DNA of 11,484 nt from Desulfobulbaceae bacterium UBA2213 (lineage in GTDB: Bacteria; Desulfobacterota; Desulfobulbia; Desulfobulbales; Desulfocapsaceae). Shown here piece by piece: positions 6,962 to 11,484 of this stretch (its first letter is position 1; the number at the start of each line of letters is the position of its first letter). Below the pieces are notes generated by a model. That model ran no database searches. It was not told the origin of the DNA and saw only the letters and a program-made list of their open reading frames with translations. The position numbers and the translations under genes were made by a program. The stretch lies in NCBI GenBank assembly GCA_002327225.1, contig DCUN01000184.1:1-11484 (forward strand). The letters are read 5' to 3'.

Positions 6962-7909
6962 ATGTCCACAACGCCACAGATTATCAAAGATCAGGAATTT
7001 CAAATTAAATTCAGAGGATATGACCCTGTTGAGGTCACGGCCTATCTGGATATACTCGCCGATGAGTTTTTTGAATTGCAGGAACGTTGTCGGCTCCATG
7101 TTGATGATCTTCAGGTCTTTCATGAGGAAAGAGAAGATCTTGAACAAGAGAAGATCTCCCTGGAGGCCAGTATCGCTGAGTCTCGAAAAATGGCCGAAGA
7201 GCTGAGGCGGGCCGGATTGACCACGGAACAGATGCTTGCTGTATCGATCAAGGAAGCGGATGGGCTGCGGGCCAGGGTCGCCAGCCTTGAGCAGGAAGCA
7301 CAGGGGCAGGAAGAAGCGCTGAGTCGCGCCGAGTCCAGGGTTCATGAGGCGGAAGAGGCCCTTTTGCAGGAAATGGCAGAAAAAGAGGCCTTGGGGCGCA
7401 AGATTGAGCTTATGGAAGAGCAGCAGCGAGATGCAAAAAAGGACGAGGTTGATTTCAGGTCAACGCTGGCCGCAGCGCAACAGTTTTGCGACTCGATGAA
7501 GGAGAAGAGCCGCCAGCAGGCGGAGCAGCTTCTTGATGAGGCCAGGGCCGAGGTAGAACAGATGCGTCAGGCAGCATATGACGAACTTTCTCGATTGCCT
7601 GGAGAGATTGAGGCACTGCAAAAGAAGCGTGATGAGGTGCGTAAGACTGTACGTGCGATCCTTGAGTCGTATCTGCAGAATCTGGATATCTTTCCTGCCG
7701 GAGAGGATGAACACACTTCAGAACAAGGGAATGATGATCTCTTCCAAAAGATTCAAATTCTCGAAGATGGTTCACTTTCTTCCGAAGACCTTGCGGCGCT
7801 CAATAGTGATTCTGGCGTCTTGCCACATTCAGACGCGGAGGCAGATCTTCTGTCTGTTTTTGGGGGTGATGAAGCAAAGGAGGACAATGAAAATGACGAG
7901 AGAATTTAA
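6962..7909 (+). CDS. DivIVA-family coiled-coil protein
   Basis: A 315-aa protein whose first 35 residues are a DivIVA N-terminal domain: IIKDQEFQIKFRGYDPVEVT then AYLD. F17 and R18 fall at the same positions as the membrane-inserting residues of Bacillus DivIVA. A long Glu/Gln/Ala-rich coiled coil follows (about 35-235), including the segment EKSRQQAEQLLDEARAEVEQ. An acidic, probably disordered tail ends the protein. Such proteins bind curved membranes and organise poles or septa. In Gram-negative relatives the exact role is not established, so no gene symbol is given. The start at 6962 has AGAGGAG 5 nt upstream. It is probably co-transcribed with yggT and the DUF167 gene. Confidence 0.85.
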   Translation: MSTTPQIIKDQEFQIKFRGYDPVEVTAYLDILADEFFELQERCRLHVDDLQVFHEEREDLEQEKISLEASIAESRKMAEELRRAGLTTEQMLAVSIKEADGLRARVASLEQEAQGQEEALSRAESRVHEAEEALLQEMAEKEALGRKIELMEEQQRDAKKDEVDFRSTLAAAQQFCDSMKEKSRQQAEQLLDEARAEVEQMRQAAYDELSRLPGEIEALQKKRDEVRKTVRAILESYLQNLDIFPAGEDEHTSEQGNDDLFQKIQILEDGSLSSEDLAALNSDSGVLPHSDAEADLLSVFGGDEAKEDNENDERI

Positions 7910-7937
7910 TTTCAAGGGGCAACTCTCTGCTTGCTGA
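7893..7937 (+). CDS. Possible 14-aa leader ORF before DUF167 gene
   Basis: A near-perfect ribosome site AAAGGAGG (7876-7883), lying inside the end of the DivIVA gene, sits 9 nt before ATG 7893 (another in-frame ATG is at 7887). The ORF reads MTREFNFKGQLSAC and stops at 7935-7937, five nt before ATG 7943 of the next gene, which has no good ribosome site of its own. This fits translational coupling. A chance ORF is possible, since nothing in the peptide is recognised. Confidence 0.35.
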   Translation: MTREFNFKGQLSAC

Positions 7938-7942
7938 GACGC

Positions 7943-8257
7943 ATGCCCTTTTTGTCTCGCTTACCGGATGGGAGATTGCTCCTTGCTGTCTATGTCCAGC
8001 CCAGGTCTTCCCGTAATGGTTTGGTCTGCATTCATGACAAGGCCCTTAAGCTGGCCCTTGCCGCACCACCCGTTGATGATGCGGCGAACAAGGCGCTCAT
8101 CGCTTTTTTTTCTTCTTTTTTTAAGGTCGCCCGTCAGGAGATTGTTATCCATAAAGGTCAGCAGTCACGTCGAAAGCAGATCAGTATTGGCGGGCTGAGT
8201 GAAGAAGTGATGAGAAAGCTGATTATGGCAGAGATTCATAGCAAGGATGTCGGTTGA
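7943..8257 (+). CDS. DUF167 (YggU) family protein
   Basis: A small basic protein of 104 aa of the DUF167/YggU family, of unknown function. Hallmarks are the strand-plus-loop VYVQPRSSRNGLV, the APPVDDAANKALI motif near residues 45-57, and the IVIHKGQQSRRKQISI segment, matching E. coli YggU (YIQPKASRDSIVG, APPVDGQANSHLV). ATG 7943 starts about 12 residues before the first conserved strand, as usual for the family. TTG 7931 is an alternative start in frame. Codons for FFSSFFK contain runs of 8 and 7 T (8104-8122) that could be error-prone, but the frame is intact. It follows the DivIVA-family gene by 33 nt. Confidence 0.85.
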   Translation: MPFLSRLPDGRLLLAVYVQPRSSRNGLVCIHDKALKLALAAPPVDDAANKALIAFFSSFFKVARQEIVIHKGQQSRRKQISIGGLSEEVMRKLIMAEIHSKDVG

Positions 8258-8291
8258 AAATAACCCTGATTTTACAAGGGTGATGGCACAG

Positions 8292-8347
8292 AGGGCCGTA
8301 AAGGAAGAAACAGAAAATGCTGTCCTTTACGGCCCTTTGAATTTTTC
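8292..8347 (+). terminator. Strong hairpin terminator after DUF167 gene
   Basis: AGGGCCGTAAAGGA (8292-8305) pairs perfectly over 14 bp with TCCTTTACGGCCCT (8323-8336). TTGAATTTTT follows. It lies 34 nt after the DUF167 stop and ends the yggT-divIVA-DUF167 unit. An in-frame ATG at 8247 would extend the next protein through this hairpin, which argues against that start. Confidence 0.75.
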
Positions 8348-8366
8348 CAGGGAAGAGGGTGTGATT

Positions 8367-9065
8367 GTGGAAAAATATGTGATTGGAAACTGGAAGTGTA
8401 ATAAGGGGGCTGACGAGGCCAGAAACTGGTTTGCTGAATTTGCCAGAGGGTATCGTCCGGTGAAGGGGCTTACGGTCATCATTGCCCCGTCTTTTATCTG
8501 CCTGCAGTCTCTGTCTCAGTATGTGAAGGCCTTGGGCCTTGAAAATCTGTCCCTGGCTGCCCAGGATATCTCACCCTTTCCCAAGGGTTCTTATACCGGG
8601 GCGGTGGCTGCTGATATGGTCAAGGATTTGGTTGAGTATGTGATTATCGGCCATTCTGAAAGGAGGCATTATTTTCATGAGACAGATCAGGATGTCGCCA
8701 GAAAGATGGGCGAGGCGGTGGATGCGGGACTGACTCCTATCATCTGCGTGGATCGGCCCTATGCCAGGTCTCAGCTTCTGGCCTTGAATGGCAGTGACAG
8801 CAAGGAGATGATTATTGCCTATGGCCCGGTGGAGGCCACGGTAGTCAGGATTCCGGAGTCACCGAAAATCGCCGCGGAAACCGCAGGTATTATCTCCAGC
8901 ATCCAGCCGGGCAGGCCGGTGGTTTATGGCGGTTCTCTTGAGCCAGAGAATGTAAAAGAGTATATAGATGTACCGGAACTCGCTGGACTCTTTGTCGGTC
9001 AGGCCAGTCTGGAGGTGGGGTCGTTTCTTGCTATCTGTGAGCAGATGGCTGCTTCGATGAAGTAA
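8367..9065 (+). CDS. Triosephosphate isomerase family protein, catalytic Glu absent
   Basis: A 232-aa TIM-barrel protein of the triosephosphate isomerase family. GTG 8367 is chosen because it gives the classic start MEKYVIGNWKCN, with GAGG about 9 nt upstream. The in-frame ATG 8247 would add 40 residues encoded by a terminator hairpin. Retained are N8 and K10, the electrophile H96 with E98 in IIGHSERR, the AAQDISPFPKGSYTGAV segment, and YGGS (187-190) with GLFVGQASL. Where the family has AYEPVWAIGTG, this protein reads AYGPVEATVV, placing Gly at the catalytic Glu position (153). The loop 6 GTG hinge is gone, and the preceding CVGE region is CVDR and shortened. The fold assignment is firm, but isomerase activity is doubtful. 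It may be a divergent enzyme or a paralogue of a standard TpiA elsewhere, so no gene symbol is given. Confidence 0.82.
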   Translation: MEKYVIGNWKCNKGADEARNWFAEFARGYRPVKGLTVIIAPSFICLQSLSQYVKALGLENLSLAAQDISPFPKGSYTGAVAADMVKDLVEYVIIGHSERRHYFHETDQDVARKMGEAVDAGLTPIICVDRPYARSQLLALNGSDSKEMIIAYGPVEATVVRIPESPKIAAETAGIISSIQPGRPVVYGGSLEPENVKEYIDVPELAGLFVGQASLEVGSFLAICEQMAASMK

Positions 9066-9107
9066 AAATTACGAATTAAAACATTCGTAATTCGTAATTC
9101 GTAATTT
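9066..9107. terminator. Bidirectional terminator between convergent genes
   Basis: AAATTACGAAT (9066-9076) pairs with ATTCGTAATTT (9097-9107), with A-rich and T-rich flanks on both sides. The right side is built from three tandem ATTCGTA heptamers (9083-9103), giving three possible partners for the left arm. It separates the + strand isomerase gene from the - strand UbiB-like gene and overlaps the latter's stop codon. Confidence 0.6.
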
Positions 9108-10803
9108 ATTTATGCTGTTTCTTGGGCCAGAGGAAGGCGGCGACAAAACCTGCGGAATAGATTCCCGCCATCACTAGTCCTATGATGCCAAGGGTGCCTA
9201 AGAATCCTGGAGAGCCGGATATGCGATCTGCCAGGATCAGGATGGAGGACCCGACGATCAGCGCCGAGATTATCATTGAGATCCCTGTGAGGCGGCTGGA
9301 AGAATCCATTTTCTCCGCCAGATGATCAATACGTTTTATCTCCAGATTCAGGGTAAACTGGCTGTGTCGGAACTGATCAAGGAAGCGTTGAATCTCCTGA
9401 GGCATGTTTTCCAGGAGATCGAGATAGCCCGTCATACTTTTTTCCATCCGCTGACGGATGGCCGCAAAACCATAGCGATTGGTGACAACCTCTCGGATCT
9501 GTGGCTCAACATGGGCGAGGACATCAAATTCAGGGTCGAACTGTTCAGCCACCGCTTCAATGGTGGTCAGAGCCTTGATCAGAAAGATCAGGTCGCTTGG
9601 GCAGTGGACCTGATAACGCTGGAGCATGGCAAAAAAATCTGCCAGTAATCTGGTGATATCCAGGTGCCTCAGGTCGGATTCCTGAAAGTGAGTTACGAAT
9701 TGTTGCAGGTCGGAACGAAAATCACGCCGGTCGGTGAGTGCCGGATCAATATCAGTCAGTTCGATCGCTACCCGGCACAGTCTGTCGACATCTCCTTTCA
9801 TCACCCCGGCAACCAGATCGATCAGGTGGTCGGTTGTCTTTTTGTCCAGTTGTCCTGTCATGCCGCAATCAATGAAACAGAGCTTGTTGCCTGGCAGCAG
9901 AAAAATATTCCCTGGATGGGGGTCAGCATGAAAAAAACCAAAACGCAGGCACTGTTTAAAAATGGCGTCAGTGCCGGCGGCGACAATAGCCCTGCGTGCG
10001 TCAGCGCCTAGGTGCTCAGGGCTGACGGTAGAGAGCAGCCGGCCATGGATCTCTTCCAGGGTCAGGACATTTCTGGTACTTGCCTCCCAATAGACCTTGG
10101 GAAAGGAGATGTTGGGATCGTCCTGAAAATAACGGCGCAGCCGTTCCGTAGATTGTCCTTCGTGGATCAGGTTGACTTCTTTGGACAGTTCCCGCGCAAA
10201 CTCCTTGGCCACGGCTACCGGACTGTAGCCAAGGTTGGAAAAATAGTGTTCGACGAACTGGGCCATGCCTTCCATGAGGGCCATATCTTCTTCGATCAGT
10301 TGTCGATTTTCAGGGCGAAGGACCTTGATCACCACCTCGCTGCCATTCACCATCCTGGCTCGATGCACCTGAGCCATGGAGGCCGCGGCCAGCGCTTTTT
10401 CTTCGATAGAGGAGAAGAGAAGGGTGAGGCGGCCGGGAAACTCGTCAGCCAGGACCTTTTGAATCTCACTATAGGGTACTTGTGGGCAGTTATCCTGGAG
10501 TTGTTTGAACTCTTCAGCCCATTCCGCCGGGACCAGATCAGGTCTGGTGGACAGGAGCTGGCCCAGCTTGATAAAGGTGGGCCCCAGCTCTTCCAAAACC
10601 ATCCGCATTCGTACCGGCCTGGAGAGTGTTGTCGCCTCCTGATTGGGGCGGTCTGTCTTTTCTTCTTTTTTGATGCCGGGCAGCCAGGTATCAAATCCCA
10701 AGTCAACAATAACCTCCCTGAAACCGAACTTGGACAAGACTTTCAGAATCTCAGCCAGTCGCCGGGTGCTGCGGAGTGTTTGTTTAATATGGGGGATTTT
10801 CAT
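9106..10803 (-). CDS. UbiB/AarF (ABC1/ADCK) atypical kinase-like protein
   Basis: A 565-aa membrane-anchored member of the UbiB/ABC1 family, which supports isoprenoid quinone synthesis and has ATPase rather than ordinary kinase activity. Motifs in order: the KxGQ motif in ELGPTFIKLGQLLSTRPDLVP (72-92, K79 to Q82), the Ala-rich nucleotide loop AAASMAQVHRA (139-149), the lysine VVIKVLRP (K160), FHADPHPGN (catalytic loop, 291-299) and FIDCGMTG (D312), where Cys replaces the Phe of the usual DFG. Two C-terminal membrane segments lie at about 502-557. The start at 10803 has no clear ribosome site, but it lies only 24 nt after the HDOD stop, suggesting a shared transcript. The quinone served is unknown; menaquinone would fit an anaerobe. 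The ubiB symbol is withheld because paralogues are common. Confidence 0.9.
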   Translation of the reverse strand: MKIPHIKQTLRSTRRLAEILKVLSKFGFREVIVDLGFDTWLPGIKKEEKTDRPNQEATTLSRPVRMRMVLEELGPTFIKLGQLLSTRPDLVPAEWAEEFKQLQDNCPQVPYSEIQKVLADEFPGRLTLLFSSIEEKALAAASMAQVHRARMVNGSEVVIKVLRPENRQLIEEDMALMEGMAQFVEHYFSNLGYSPVAVAKEFARELSKEVNLIHEGQSTERLRRYFQDDPNISFPKVYWEASTRNVLTLEEIHGRLLSTVSPEHLGADARRAIVAAGTDAIFKQCLRFGFFHADPHPGNIFLLPGNKLCFIDCGMTGQLDKKTTDHLIDLVAGVMKGDVDRLCRVAIELTDIDPALTDRRDFRSDLQQFVTHFQESDLRHLDITRLLADFFAMLQRYQVHCPSDLIFLIKALTTIEAVAEQFDPEFDVLAHVEPQIREVVTNRYGFAAIRQRMEKSMTGYLDLLENMPQEIQRFLDQFRHSQFTLNLEIKRIDHLAEKMDSSSRLTGISMIISALIVGSSILILADRISGSPGFLGTLGIIGLVMAGIYSAGFVAAFLWPKKQHK

Positions 10804-10827
10804 AGTGGGTTCAGCTGCTTTGTATGC

Positions 10828-11484
10828 TCAGTCGTTGAAGAGATCGAGAAGGGATCCATCTGCGAGGTCTGTTCGCAGATCGGTCAACCACAATTCGATA
10901 TCTTCCTCTTGCCAGTGGAAATTGTAACGGCTCCATAAAAGAGTGCTTTCAGGGGTGAGATTGTTGATGAGATCCAGGATTTCCAGGCCATTCATCGCTT
11001 TTTTGCTAAGAACAGTGTGGCTGAGAATATCGGCCATTTGGACGATCAGCGGGAAGGCGGCATTGTCGGGAGGAGCTGTTTCGGGGTGATGGTGATACCC
11101 GGTGGAGGCACAGAGCTGTTCAGGAAAGAGCCAGCGATTAAGCAGAAGTGCGCCGACATTGCCATGGCTGATTCCAAATAGCTTCTCTTCTTCAGAGGAG
11201 AGAGAAGGCTGCGGGTGTTCAGATCCTTCCGGCATAGGGGTGTAGTAAGTGGGAAAACTCATGAGCAAGGTAAGTTTTCCTATATCGTGGATGAGTCCGG
11301 CGATGAAGAGTTGGCTTGGTGAATATCCTGTGGAGTATGTCGCGATAATCTTGGCTGCAAGCCCGCAGGTTAAAGAGTGTTGCCACAGGGCGTCAATGTC
11401 TTGTTTATTGATCTCTCTGAATTTTCGGAAAGAGTTAAATATTGCCTGGCTCAGGATAATGTTGCGGATCTCCTGGAAGCCGAG
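10828..11484 (-). CDS. HDOD domain protein, 5' end beyond right edge
   Basis: An HDOD-domain signalling-type protein of which 218 C-terminal residues are visible. The frame stays open to the right edge, which is therefore inside the gene. The first visible residues LGFQEIRNIILSQAIFNSF are the conserved HDOD helix. They are followed by ALWQHSLTCGLAAKIIA, then LFIAGLIHDIGKLTLL, so the HD pair is kept, which many HDOD proteins lose. A later GYHHHPE segment matches the family. The TTG at 11266-11268 is internal and not the start. HDOD proteins are often regulatory partners in Proteobacteria with poorly defined activity. The gene lies 24 nt upstream of the UbiB-like gene on the same strand. Confidence 0.9.
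   Translation of the reverse strand, partial: LGFQEIRNIILSQAIFNSFRKFREINKQDIDALWQHSLTCGLAAKIIATYSTGYSPSQLFIAGLIHDIGKLTLLMSFPTYYTPMPEGSEHPQPSLSSEEEKLFGISHGNVGALLLNRWLFPEQLCASTGYHHHPETAPPDNAAFPLIVQMADILSHTVLSKKAMNGLEILDLINNLTPESTLLWSRYNFHWQEEDIELWLTDLRTDLADGSLLDLFND

Noticed and set aside
8104..8122. Runs of 8 and 7 T as a programmed frameshift site in the DUF167 gene
   Set aside because: A -1 slip meets an immediate stop, and the zero frame carries the whole family domain. It is more likely just a homopolymer.
10012..10938. 308-codon open frame on the + strand
   Set aside because: It is antisense to the clearly coding UbiB-like gene and the HDOD gene, and its translation shows no family motif.

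Overview
The window is a stretch of bacterial chromosome carrying mostly housekeeping genes. Nine genes are on the + strand and two are on the - strand at the right end. The gene content suggests a Gram-negative anaerobe of the former Deltaproteobacteria (Desulfobacterota), possibly near Desulfobulbales. The pointers are a YggT / DivIVA-like / DUF167 run, a HolB-RicT-MetG order recalling Firmicutes, a YhaM-type nuclease outside Firmicutes, and an HDOD gene beside a UbiB-like kinase. This placement is an inference from gene content and not a database result.

Layout on the + strand: ychF (left end missing), a structured intergenic element (copy A) with a 3 x 28 bp tandem array, a YhaM-type OB-fold/HD exoribonuclease, a second copy of the structured element (copy B), holB, ricT, a hairpin-rich gap, metG, yggT, a DivIVA-family coiled-coil gene, a possible 14-codon leader ORF, a DUF167 gene, a strong terminator hairpin, and a triosephosphate isomerase family gene. 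On the - strand, an HDOD gene (5' end beyond the right edge) is followed by a UbiB/AarF-like gene. This pair converges on the isomerase gene across a short bidirectional terminator.

By role, holB acts in replication, ychF and metG in translation, and yhaM and ricT probably in RNA turnover. YggT and DivIVA are membrane and envelope or division proteins. The isomerase gene belongs to a glycolytic family, and the HDOD and UbiB genes may act in signalling and quinone metabolism.

Two things stand out. First, two roughly 110-bp intergenic elements begin exactly at the stop codons of ychF and yhaM. They share architecture (a 9-bp outer stem, a 14-position inner stem, an 8-nt T-rich loop, then a second 11-13 bp hairpin) and differ by paired compensatory changes, which suggests a structured repeat family. 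Second, the isomerase protein keeps the N-x-K, H-S-E and YGGS motifs but has Gly where the catalytic Glu is expected, and its loop 6 is not recognisable, so it may not be an ordinary TpiA. No CRISPR array, tRNA, rRNA or insertion sequence was recognised.
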